In this document: positions 16,903 through 24,572 of the stretch, in pieces | Position numbering within the stretch: the stretch's first letter is position 1 | Layout: the number at the start of each line of letters is the position of its first letter | Assembly: GCA_964574815.1 (NCBI GenBank) | Contig: CAZNPL010000054.1 | Span: 1 to 34,918 of the forward strand | From: CAZNPL01 sp964574815 | Lineage (GTDB): Bacteria > Planctomycetota > Phycisphaerae > UBA1845 | DNA: 34,918 nt | Direction: 5' to 3' | Position numbers and translations under genes: made by a program | Notes under the pieces: model-generated | Seen by the model: only the letters and a program-made list of their open reading frames with translations | The model's database searches: none | Told to the model about the DNA's origin: nothing

Positions 16903-19701
16903 TCAACGCCTGACTTCAGTGAGCTTCTCGGCTTCGCGAATGATGCGATTGATGTTTCGGCCGCCGGAGCGTTTCTCGGGTTCTTGCGCCGGGCCGGATT
17001 CCCGTTCGCGTTTGTCCGGTGGTCGCGGCGGCTCGGCGTCGCCGGGCTTCAACGTTCCGGGCAGAGACTCCATCGCGATCTTGCCGAGCGTTTCGAGGGT
17101 CGTCGGTGGATGGGTGTGCTCGATGGGCGGTACTTGCCCTAACGTGTGGGCCAGGCGCGAACGCACGTGGGTGGCCTCCTCGACCCACTCCTGCAGAGTC
17201 TGTGAGGCCCGCTTCGTTTCGGCGCTGATCCGTACGAGCTTATCGTTGGCCTCGCGACTGATTTCGGCGAACCGCTCGATGTCGCGGTTGGCCTGCAGGC
17301 TGCTCTGGCTGAGGCCGGAGAAGACCTTTCGGACGATCTTGCAGATCTGTTCGAGTTTGTCGGTGTGGGACTTGGCGTCCTCGACGATGCGCGCGGGGTC
17401 CGCGAGCATTCCGCTGAGCTGATGGGCGAGCGAATCGGCCCGGGTCTCGAGTCGTCGCCATTTGATGCCCAGCGCTTCGGTTCGCTCGGCAAAGTCGCCC
17501 ACGATGCGGTCGGCGGCTTCGAGCACATCGCGATGTTCCGCGATGCCGGCAAGCAGGTCGCCCAGCTCCCGGCTCGCGTCCTCCGCCTCGCGGGCCTTTG
17601 ATTCGAGTTCGTCCGTCAAGGCGGAACTTCGTTCATTGCCCTTTTCAAGACGATCGGCCAGGGTGCTGGCCATGCTGACTCGTTCGCTGAGCTGGGCGCC
17701 TTGCGCGGTTAGATCATTCAGTTGTTGAGACACTTCGCCGGCGGAATCAGTTCGTGCGATGAGTTCGTCGCGCAGCCGACGCGTGGATTCGTAGAGGTGC
17801 GTGGTTTCCGGAACAAGCCGGGACAGTTCAGCGGTCAGGTTTTGGCCCTTACCGGTAAGGTCCGCCAACTCCTCGGCCAGACTACGTTGTGAATCGCCAA
17901 ATCGTTGCGCCTCGCCGGTTGCCGCGGCGACCGATGCGCAGACCTCGTTTGCTCGCTCATGTTCGGTCTTGATGCGCTCGATCGTGTCCTCGGCGGACTC
18001 GATCATATCGGCAATGCGATCGGCCGCGGCGCCGATCTGCTGGTTGCAGGTTTCGGCATTGCCAGCCGTTTCGGCGAGTTGTTGACGGGCCTTGTCACCT
18101 TGGGCGGTGGCCTCGGCTAATTGTCTGACACGTTGCTGCGTTGCCTCCGCAGCCGACTTCGCCTCATCCACCAGGGCTTCGATCCCGGCGGCTTGTGACA
18201 GGGAAGACTCAACAGATTTCTCAAGACGCGCCGCCGCAGGCTCCGTCTGGGACGTCAATTCCACGAGCCGGGCGGCGCCGGCCTTCGCGAGGTCAGTTTG
18301 TTCGATGAGTGTCTCGCTGAGCCCCTGGGCCTCCTCGTGACGCTCGTGAAGCGTGTCCAGAACCTTGTGCGCATCAGCCGTGGCTTCGGCCACCATGGTG
18401 ACTGCGGCTCGGGACGCCTGCGTTTGCGATGCAAGTTGCTTCAAAGTGTTTTCCGCAACGACCTTGTACTTCGAGGCTTCCTCAGTGGTGAGGGCGGACA
18501 GATGCTTGAGGCTCTCTTCTTTGGCTTTGGCAATCGAGTCCAAAGACCCCTCGGCCGCCTTCGCGATCGCGCGTGTTTGCTCACCGTCGGTTCCGTAGAG
18601 GGCGTCGAATTGGTCCATCCGCTCGGCCACTTCCGCATCGGCGGCCTGGCGGGCCTGAGTGATCGACGCCATGCAGCGACGAGCGGACTCGTTGAGGCGT
18701 CCCTCGCACTCCTTGTCCATGGCCACTATTCGGCCCAGCTCGCGCTCGACCATCTCGTGGGTTTGGCTTGCGGCGCGCTGGGCCGCGGCGGCAACGCTCG
18801 CAACACCCTCCTTGACGGCCTTTTCAAGGCGAACGGCGTGCTCGCCGCCTTCCTCGAACGGCGCCAACCGGCGTTCCACTGCTTTCACAAGTGTTTGCAG
18901 GCGCTGTGCTTCGTTAGCGGCGATTGTGGCCACACGCTCTCGGCTTTCCTGCTTCCCATGTTCGATCAGGTCCAATGCTCTCTGTGCCGACTCCTCAAGG
19001 CGCCGGCCCTGTTCGCCCTCGGGCCCATACAGCTCCACGAGGTGACCGGCCTGCTGAGCCATCTGCGCCTCGGCCGCGCGCTGCGTGTTGGCTAACGAAG
19101 TGAGGCACTCCCGTGACCGCGTGCTCACGCGGCCGAGACATTCATTACTCAAAGCGCTCAGCCGGCCAAGCGCCTGCTCGACGGCGTCGTTGCAGTCGGC
19201 CAGCTTCTGCTCCGCCGCGGAGGTGATCGCTGCGACGGCTTGCTCGGCTATCCGGTCGAGGCGGGCGGCGTACTCACCCTTCTCATCGAACTTCGACAAC
19301 TGTTTCGCGGCGCGGCGGCCGGCCTCCTCGAGCGATTGCCGCAGCCCCTGTCCGGATTCCAGCGCTTCGACCAGCAGCGAGAGCTTGTCCTGGGACGCCT
19401 GACCAACCTCACCAAGCCGATCTACGAATTCGATCAGACCACGCTGCACCTCGTCCGCACGGGCACACGTCTGCTCCAGACCGGCGAGCTGGCGGTTCAA
19501 TTGTGCCTGTTGCGCTTCGATTCGGGCGGAGCCGGCCTCGATCGCGGAAAGGGTACCTGGCGCCCCGTTTAAAGCACGCTCGAGCCGCTCGACAAGCCCG
19601 CGGAGTTCCTCGTGTTCGATGCTTGACTGAGCATGGGGGCCGGACGTTGCCGGCGCGATCTGCTGCGCGGGCCGCCGCTCATTCCCGGGTGTCTTGGCCA
19701 T
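16903..19701 (-). CDS. large soluble coiled-coil protein with internal duplication
   Basis: Protein of 932 residues, almost entirely Ala/Glu/Gln/Arg/Leu heptads that predict long coiled coils. There is no transmembrane segment, no signal peptide and no Walker motif, so it is not an SMC ATPase. The start ATG 19701 (MAKTPGNERR) has GGGAG 9 nt upstream, whereas the frame upstream to 19770 has none. Two long segments are related to each other. Both run from 'F(D/E)E.GE.A.RL' through 'E..LGR..A...EC.GR....R.C..S......A..A..AQ' to 'LYG.(E/D)GEQ', about 160 residues each, between residues about 130 and 430. The C-terminus is Pro/Arg-rich and charged. I do not recognise the family. A cytoskeletal, scaffolding or chromosome-associated role is possible, but nothing in the neighbourhood fixes it. 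Confidence 0.75.
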   Translation of the reverse strand: MAKTPGNERRPAQQIAPATSGPHAQSSIEHEELRGLVERLERALNGAPGTLSAIEAGSARIEAQQAQLNRQLAGLEQTCARADEVQRGLIEFVDRLGEVGQASQDKLSLLVEALESGQGLRQSLEEAGRRAAKQLSKFDEKGEYAARLDRIAEQAVAAITSAAEQKLADCNDAVEQALGRLSALSNECLGRVSTRSRECLTSLANTQRAAEAQMAQQAGHLVELYGPEGEQGRRLEESAQRALDLIEHGKQESRERVATIAANEAQRLQTLVKAVERRLAPFEEGGEHAVRLEKAVKEGVASVAAAAQRAASQTHEMVERELGRIVAMDKECEGRLNESARRCMASITQARQAADAEVAERMDQFDALYGTDGEQTRAIAKAAEGSLDSIAKAKEESLKHLSALTTEEASKYKVVAENTLKQLASQTQASRAAVTMVAEATADAHKVLDTLHERHEEAQGLSETLIEQTDLAKAGAARLVELTSQTEPAAARLEKSVESSLSQAAGIEALVDEAKSAAEATQQRVRQLAEATAQGDKARQQLAETAGNAETCNQQIGAAADRIADMIESAEDTIERIKTEHERANEVCASVAAATGEAQRFGDSQRSLAEELADLTGKGQNLTAELSRLVPETTHLYESTRRLRDELIARTDSAGEVSQQLNDLTAQGAQLSERVSMASTLADRLEKGNERSSALTDELESKAREAEDASRELGDLLAGIAEHRDVLEAADRIVGDFAERTEALGIKWRRLETRADSLAHQLSGMLADPARIVEDAKSHTDKLEQICKIVRKVFSGLSQSSLQANRDIERFAEISREANDKLVRISAETKRASQTLQEWVEEATHVRSRLAHTLGQVPPIEHTHPPTTLETLGKIAMESLPGTLKPGDAEPPRPPDKRERESGPAQEPEKRSGGRNINRIIREAEKLTEVRR

Positions 19702-19916
19702 GGCGAATACTCCCTTGCGATGGACACCTCTGCGCGGAGCCGATGACCCGGCGTGTTTGCCCTTCACCACACCGTGAATGGGCGCAGTACCGCTATAGAT
19801 CCGCGCTGCAATATCGGCAGCGCCCGTTGGCGACTGGAGTTATCGGGCAAAAGGCCTGGAAGTAGGCAGTTGATATAAGTCGCGTCGAAAACGGGTCGCC
19901 ACGGGTCCGCGCCCCA

Positions 19917-20561
19917 TCAACGCGCTGACAGCGTAAACCCTTCGAGGCCCAGAAGTTCGCGCAATGATTGCGCCACGGCGGGTGATCGGCGGTCCGAGAT
20001 TGACGTGATCGGCAGCCGCGACTCGCCGGTAGCGGCTTCCAGTCGTGTGCGCAGGGCGAGCAGCAAGGCGCGCAGGCCGAACCACTGAGCGGGAGGCAGC
20101 GACTCAGCCTTATTCGTACCGGACAGCGCGATAATGATCGAGAGGTTATCGGGGCTTCCACGGCCACTTTGACCCCAAGGTGACGCAGCGTGAATATCGC
20201 CGGATTCGAACACGATGAAATGCGGCGAGGAGCCGGCAGAATGGGTGGTCGCAGTCAGCGGCGTTGGACCGTCACTCAATGAAGGCGCTGTCACGATTCG
20301 GACCTCGCGCGGTGGCCGAGGCGCGCGGACAAGGGCTCGATCAACGGCGTCCGACGCACGCTTATCAATCTGTTGGGGGTCGGTCAGGGCGGAGGAAACG
20401 AAGGCCTTCGGCTCGATCCATGCCAGCAGAAGCGCGCATGCCGTCATGGCAACGGCCAGTGCACTCAACGTCATGAACATCCGTGTTCTTGGCTGCATGT
20501 ATGCTTCGTGTGCCCACCGTAACTCGCTAACGACCAGCGCGTCACATTTGCATCCCTGCAT
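19917..20561 (-). CDS. uncharacterised membrane-anchored protein
   Basis: Unrecognised protein of 214 residues from ATG 20561 (AGAGGG about 10 nt upstream), or 193 residues from ATG 20498, which gives a tighter signal-anchor (MQPRTRMFMTLSALAVAMTACALLLAW). One hydrophobic segment is followed by a soluble, presumably extracytoplasmic region containing 'PHFIVFESGDIHA', 'DNLSIIIALSG' and 'PAQWFGLRALLLALRTRL', which look like beta-alpha elements of a small folded domain. The open frame continues upstream to 21026, but that part is compositionally poor and overlaps the operon leader on the other strand, so I do not include it. It is divergent from the sulfate-assimilation operon; no functional link is evident. 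Confidence 0.55.
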   Translation of the reverse strand: MQGCKCDALVVSELRWAHEAYMQPRTRMFMTLSALAVAMTACALLLAWIEPKAFVSSALTDPQQIDKRASDAVDRALVRAPRPPREVRIVTAPSLSDGPTPLTATTHSAGSSPHFIVFESGDIHAASPWGQSGRGSPDNLSIIIALSGTNKAESLPPAQWFGLRALLLALRTRLEAATGESRLPITSISDRRSPAVAQSLRELLGLEGFTLSAR

Positions 20562-20911
20562 GCTACCAGCCCTCTTTGTACACGTTCGGGCCCTCGATGC
20601 CAAATGATTCTCGCAGACAATTCTCGAAGTAAGGCGGCCGCGGGTCTTGCGGGGCGCGCCAACGCGCCGACGGATCACGAGGGCGGGTGTACCCTCGCCC
20701 TCCGGCATGGAGTGGCGGGGCGGCTGGATTCGGGGACACGCGCACGGAAGTCGAGACGGATTCCAAGAGCACCTTGCCTGCCGGTGCGTACGGCCTGAAC
20801 CGGTGGTAACGGAGCTGCTCGAGCGGACCAGCCGCCCGTGGCACCCAAAAAGGGAGACCAGCCTGACCAGGACTATCATGGCCCCGGTCCGGGGAGATTG
20901 TGAGATTCCTG
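20562..20911. other. intergenic region upstream of the sulfate-assimilation promoter
   Basis: About 350 bases without a supported gene. Open frames on both strands have no ribosome binding sites and no protein-like features. An odd palindrome, CCCCGG-T-CCGGGG (20882-20894), lies 17 bases upstream of the -35 box of the cysH promoter. It could be an operator or just a GC-rich hairpin. Confidence 0.4.
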
Positions 20912-20941
20912 TTGACACGGCCGATGGAGCACCGCTAGAAT
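20912..20941 (+). promoter_or_regulatory. sigma-70-type promoter of the cysH operon
   Basis: TTGACA at 20912-20917 is a perfect -35 box. It is separated by 18 bp from TAGAAT at 20936-20941, which matches the TATAAT consensus at five of six positions. Transcription would start near 20946-20950, giving a leader of about 275 nt before the cysH start. The leader contains the poly-Cys ORF and a terminator. Confidence 0.75.
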
Positions 20942-21045
20942 GCGGACGCACGCATCGGGATTCGGGCTGGATTGTGATGTCGAACGCTGATACCCCAGGA
21001 ATTTCTGTAGCATCGCTCGGCGGCACCTCTCGTCAGGTGGCCCGG

Positions 21046-21108
21046 ATGTTGGCGTGCGCGTGTTGTTGCTGCTGTTGTTGTCCGGCGAACGAGCCGGGAG
21101 CGACTTAG
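21046..21108 (+). CDS. poly-cysteine leader peptide of the cysH operon
   Basis: Short ORF of 20 codons from ATG 21046, beginning MLACACCCCCCCP and ending at TAG 21106-21108. It contains eight Cys codons, seven in a row, with both TGT and TGC used. AGGTGG at 21035-21040 ends 5 nt before the ATG. An in-frame upstream ATG at 20977 would give 43 residues but has no good ribosome binding site. The peptide lies between a near-consensus promoter and a strong intrinsic terminator ahead of cysteine-biosynthesis genes. Its likely job is therefore to sense charged Cys-tRNA by ribosome stalling rather than to act as a protein. Poly-Cys leader ORFs with this role are known in mycobacteria. Function here is inferred. 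Confidence 0.75.
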   Translation: MLACACCCCCCCPANEPGAT

Positions 21109-21147
21109 CGGCCAGCGCGAAACTGAAGCAAACTCGACAGTACCAGC

Positions 21148-21183
21148 AAAAGGCCCGCAGGATCGCTCCTGCAGGCCTTTTTT
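21148..21183 (+). terminator. intrinsic terminator / attenuator in front of cysH
   Basis: Hairpin with 5' arm AAAAGGCCCGCAGGA (21148-21162), loop TCGC and 3' arm TCCTGCAGGCCTTTT (21167-21181). That is 15 base pairs with one C-A mismatch, followed by a run of six T (21178-21183). It begins 39 nt after the leader ORF stop and ends 40 nt before the preferred cysH start, so it can only act as a conditional stop for the operon. A candidate antiterminator is GCGGCC (21108-21113) pairing with GGCC(C)GC (21152-21158), six pairs with one bulge. A second possible pairing joins the Cys codons (TTGCTG, 21066-21071) with CAGCAA (21144-21149). These alternatives were found by eye and were not folded computationally. 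Confidence 0.85.
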
Positions 21184-21223
21184 CATGAACCAGGAGACGG
21201 TCAAAGCTCCAGGAGAGGACGAC

Positions 21224-21934
21224 GTGAACGCACCGGTCGCCGCAGAATCGCGAACGCGCATTCGGGAGGACAGCCCCACGCACGAACTGATCACGTGGTC
21301 GCTGGAACGATTCTCCCACCTGAACATGGTGATGACCACGTCTTTCGGGATGGAGGGCTGCGCCCTGATCGACATGTACGCTCGTCACGGGCGGCCTCTG
21401 ACGGTGGTTTACCTCGACACGATGTTCTTCTTCCCGGAGACCTACGAGCTTTGTGCTCAAATGGCGGAACGGTACCCGCATCTGACCTTCGAAAACCGGG
21501 GCACCGTCCTGACGCCGGAGCAGCAGGCCCAGCGGTACGGCCCCGAGCTCTGGAAGACCAACCCGGACCTCTGCTGTAGGCTGCGGAAGGTGGAACCCAT
21601 GTGGGAGGCGATGGCGGGCGTGGACGTCTGGATCACAGGTCTGCGCCGCAGCCAGTCCGTCGCCCGGGCCAAGCTGAGGGTGATCGAGTGGGACTGGAAG
21701 TTCCAGGTGCTCAAGATCAATCCGCTGGCACATTGGGAGCGGCCTCAGGTCTGGGAGTACATCCAAGCCAACAACGTGCCCTACAACGCATTGCACGAGC
21801 GGGGATACCCGACCGTGGGATGTACGCATTGCACGTCTCCGGTGCCGGGGTCGTCGGTCACGGATTACACGCGCGTCGGCCGGTGGAACGGCGCGAGCAA
21901 AACGGAGTGCGGTCTGCACGGAGACGGCATCTGA
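21224..21934 (+). CDS. cysH: assimilatory adenylyl-sulfate (APS) reductase
   Basis: Cytoplasmic reductase of 236 residues that converts APS (or PAPS) to sulfite with thioredoxin. It belongs to the iron-sulfur type. Cys117-Cys118 in 'DLCCRLRKVEP' and Cys200/Cys203 in 'VGCTHCTSP' are the four [4Fe-4S] ligands, and the C-terminal 'KTECGLH' carries the catalytic Cys229. The nucleotide-binding 'TTSFGMEG' P-loop-like motif and 'YLDTMFFFPETYE' are typical. GTG 21224 is the better start because AGGAGAGGA (21211-21219) lies just upstream. The in-frame ATG at 21185 abuts the terminator T-run and could have no ribosome binding site except the hairpin itself. It is the first structural gene of the operon with sulfite reductase and the chelatase, probably controlled by the poly-Cys attenuator. 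Confidence 0.93.
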   Translation: MNAPVAAESRTRIREDSPTHELITWSLERFSHLNMVMTTSFGMEGCALIDMYARHGRPLTVVYLDTMFFFPETYELCAQMAERYPHLTFENRGTVLTPEQQAQRYGPELWKTNPDLCCRLRKVEPMWEAMAGVDVWITGLRRSQSVARAKLRVIEWDWKFQVLKINPLAHWERPQVWEYIQANNVPYNALHERGYPTVGCTHCTSPVPGSSVTDYTRVGRWNGASKTECGLHGDGI

Positions 21935-21987
21935 CGGGGCGAGCGGCCTGGCAGGTTTCAATCAACAGGGTCGGAGAAAACAGAACC

Positions 21988-23772
21988 ATGACTACCAAGC
22001 ACAAACAAGGAGAGTCCAAGGTCGAGATCGCCAAGAAGAGGAGCGGGAAGCTTCGCGGCACCATCGCAGAAGTGCTCCATTCGGAGAAGACGCATTTCGA
22101 ACACGACGATATCCAGTGCCTCAAATTTCACGGCGTCTATCAGTACGATAACCGGGACGTGCGGAAGGAACGGCGAGCTGAGGGCCTTGAACGCGACTAC
22201 CGCTTCATGATCCGGGCCGCCATACCGGGGGGCGTCCTGACGGGCGCACAGTACCTGCGCCTGGATGCGTTGGCCGACCACTACGGCTTTGAATCCCTGC
22301 GCATCACCAACCGTCAGGGCCTGCAGTTCCATTACGTCGGAAAGAACGACCTGTCGCCGCTGATGGCGCAGATCAACGACGATCTGATCACGACGCTGTC
22401 CGCCTGCGGCGACGTGGAGCGGAACGTGATGGCCTGCCCGGCCCCGTTGAACGATGAGGCCCATGCCACGCTGCGACGGACGGCGCGAGAAATCGCGGTG
22501 CAGCTCCGACCCCAGACGCGAGCCTACCATGAGATCTGGCTGGACGGGGAACAGCAGGTGACCACGCAGGAGGAGGAGCCCTTCTACGGCGATCACTATC
22601 TTCCGCGCAAGTTCAAGACTGGGATTGCGCTGGACTCCGACAACTGTGTCGATGCCTACAGCTACGACGTCGGCCTGATCGCTCTGGTCGAAGACGGGAA
22701 GCTGCTCGGTTTCAACGTGGTTGTCGGAGGTGGTCTGGGCATGACGCACAGCCGGGCCGACACCTTTGCAGCCCTCGCCGAGCCGCTTGGCTTCGTCGCA
22801 CCCGAGCATGCCGTTGACACGACCCGGACCGTGGCGGCCATCTTTCGCGATCACGGAAACCGGGCCGACCGCAAGCATGCCCGCCTGAAATACCTGCTGG
22901 CCGAGCAAGGGATGGACTGGTTCCGGGACGAATTCCGCCGCCGGGTCGACTTCGAGTTAGCAGAATTCCGCCCGTTGCGACCGATCCCTGCTCACGATCA
23001 TCTCGGCTGGCATGCGCAGGGCGACGGGAGATTCTTTTACGGTGTCTTCGTGGAGAACGGCCGGGTCATCGACCAGGAAGGGCGGCGCACCAAGACGGCG
23101 CTGCGCACGTTGATCGAGCGATACCAGCCCGGCGTCGTGCTCACGCCCCATCAGAACATCCTGCTGACCGATCTCAATGAGGACGCCCGCAACGGCGTCG
23201 AACGGCTTCTCGCCGGTCACGGAGTCCTGCCGAGCGATCAGCTCTCCGCGGCCAAGCGCTACTCAATGGCATGCCCCGCCCTGCCGACGTGCGGGCTGGC
23301 GCTTTCGGAGGCCGAACGCGTGATGCCTTCGGTCACGGATCAGCTCGAAGCAGAGCTCGAGGCGCTGGGGCTGAGGGATGAGCCGTTGACGGTTCGCATG
23401 ACCGGCTGCCCGAACGGCTGCGCTCGACCCTATACGGCCGATATTGCGTTCGTCGGCAAGGGACCCGACAACTACAATGTGTACGTCGGCGGACGCATCG
23501 AAGGCGATCGAATGGCCGACCTCTACGCGGCCGACGTCAAATCCGACGAGTTCGTGGCCGTGTTACGCCCGTTGCTTGAAAGCTGGGCGGCAAAGCGGCG
23601 AACGTCGGAGGGCTTGGGCGACTATTATCAGCGGCTGATGAAACGTGAGGAGCCGCGACGCCGCGTTACCGGCGCGGAGAAGGCGACACGGGAAGACATC
23701 GGACTCGAAGTGCTCAAACCACAGCGCATGGAGACCCGGTCACCCGATGCCTGGCGGGAGAACGTGGCATGA
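21988..23772 (+). CDS. sulfite reductase hemoprotein subunit (siroheme / 4Fe-4S)
   Basis: Cytoplasmic enzyme of 594 residues that reduces sulfite to sulfide, the step after CysH. The two-fold nitrite/sulfite reductase architecture is visible: ferredoxin-like half-domain around 'SLRITNRQGLQFH', then 'NVMACPAP', 'YLPRKFKTGIAL', 'GLGMTHSRADTFAAL', and a second half starting 'RFFYGVFVENGR'. The [4Fe-4S]-siroheme ligands are Cys429-x5-Cys435 ('CPALPTC') and Cys474-x3-Cys478 ('TGCPNGC'). ATG 21988 is chosen (GGAG about 12 nt upstream); the frame open from 21601 overlaps cysH and is rejected. No CysJ flavoprotein gene is adjacent, so electrons may come from ferredoxin. The last four bases overlap the chelatase start (ATGA). 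Symbols cysI or sir would both be possible. Confidence 0.93.
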   Translation: MTTKHKQGESKVEIAKKRSGKLRGTIAEVLHSEKTHFEHDDIQCLKFHGVYQYDNRDVRKERRAEGLERDYRFMIRAAIPGGVLTGAQYLRLDALADHYGFESLRITNRQGLQFHYVGKNDLSPLMAQINDDLITTLSACGDVERNVMACPAPLNDEAHATLRRTAREIAVQLRPQTRAYHEIWLDGEQQVTTQEEEPFYGDHYLPRKFKTGIALDSDNCVDAYSYDVGLIALVEDGKLLGFNVVVGGGLGMTHSRADTFAALAEPLGFVAPEHAVDTTRTVAAIFRDHGNRADRKHARLKYLLAEQGMDWFRDEFRRRVDFELAEFRPLRPIPAHDHLGWHAQGDGRFFYGVFVENGRVIDQEGRRTKTALRTLIERYQPGVVLTPHQNILLTDLNEDARNGVERLLAGHGVLPSDQLSAAKRYSMACPALPTCGLALSEAERVMPSVTDQLEAELEALGLRDEPLTVRMTGCPNGCARPYTADIAFVGKGPDNYNVYVGGRIEGDRMADLYAADVKSDEFVAVLRPLLESWAAKRRTSEGLGDYYQRLMKREEPRRRVTGAEKATREDIGLEVLKPQRMETRSPDAWRENVA

Positions 23773-24566
23773 CGCGTACAGGACTCGTGATCGCAGCACA
23801 CGGCTCGTACGACGACTCCGCTGCGAATGAGCTGGTGCGAGCGTGCGCGGACGCCGTCGCCCGGCTCGGCCGTTTTGACGAGGTGACCGCAGCGTTCCAT
23901 CTCGGCAAGCCGAGATTGTCCGACGTTCTGGACGAGATGCGTGCCGACGACGTGACCGTGGTCCCGCTGATGACGAGTGAAGGGTTTTACTATCACAACG
24001 TTCTTTTGAGGGATCTGGCGGCGAACCGACGTTTTCAGAAAGTCCGCGTTCGCCGCAGCCGCCCGGTCGGGTCGCATCCCGCACTTCCAGAGACGGCCAT
24101 ACGACGTGTGGCAGAGTTGCTTGATCGGCATGACCTCCACCCGGCGGATACGTCATTGGTCATCGTCGGGCACGGGACCCAGCGGCAACGAAGCAGCCGG
24201 CTGGCCACTTTCGAGTTCGCTGCAGCCTGTGGGCGCAGATTCGATGGAGCGGGTGTTCTGGTCGCGTTTCTCGACGAACAACCATACGTCGACGATGCGC
24301 GCGACCGCCTTCGCACCGACAACGCGATCGTGGTTCCCTTCCTGATTGGTGGAGGGCAGCACTCCGCCGTCGATGTGCCGGCTCGCATGGGTGTGCCGCC
24401 CGCCGGAAACGGTCTGGACGCGCACATCGGCCGGGTGGGTTCACACTTTGTGATCTGCGACGTCCCGGTCGGCACGTATCCGGAGATCACCGACATCATC
24501 GTAGAGCTGGCCGAATCCGCCACAGCCGAGCCGGCGGGCCCGGAGGTGTGCGAAGCGGGTCGCTGA
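23769..24566 (+). CDS. sirohydrochlorin chelatase, CbiX/SirB family (two-domain)
   Basis: Protein of 265 residues related to CbiX and SirB, which insert cobalt or iron into sirohydrochlorin. Two homologous halves are visible: N-terminal with 'VIAAHGS' and 'VVPLMTSEGFYYHNVL', C-terminal with 'LVIVGHGTQ' and 'VVPFLIGGGQHSAVDVP'. The histidines in each half are the usual metal-site residues. The start overlaps the sulfite reductase stop by four bases, so expression is coupled. The context argues for ferrochelation to make siroheme, the cofactor of the upstream enzyme, rather than for cobalamin synthesis; no other tetrapyrrole genes are nearby. The product ends 6 bases before the stop of the convergent M48 peptidase gene. 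Confidence 0.88.
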   Translation: MTRTGLVIAAHGSYDDSAANELVRACADAVARLGRFDEVTAAFHLGKPRLSDVLDEMRADDVTVVPLMTSEGFYYHNVLLRDLAANRRFQKVRVRRSRPVGSHPALPETAIRRVAELLDRHDLHPADTSLVIVGHGTQRQRSSRLATFEFAAACGRRFDGAGVLVAFLDEQPYVDDARDRLRTDNAIVVPFLIGGGQHSAVDVPARMGVPPAGNGLDAHIGRVGSHFVICDVPVGTYPEITDIIVELAESATAEPAGPEVCEAGR

Positions 24567-24572
24567 CCTTTG

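Noticed and set aside
20562..21026. N-terminal extension of the minus-strand membrane protein
   Set aside because: Runs through the operon leader and terminator side of the other strand; composition is not protein-like and good internal starts exist.
20647..21108. 153-codon frame ending in the poly-Cys run, as a full gene
   Set aside because: Upstream part has no ribosome binding site, crosses the promoter at 20912-20941 and looks random; only the last 20 (or 43) codons are supported as a leader peptide.
21601..21987. 129-codon N-terminal extension of sulfite reductase
   Set aside because: Overlaps cysH in another frame; homology begins after ATG 21988.
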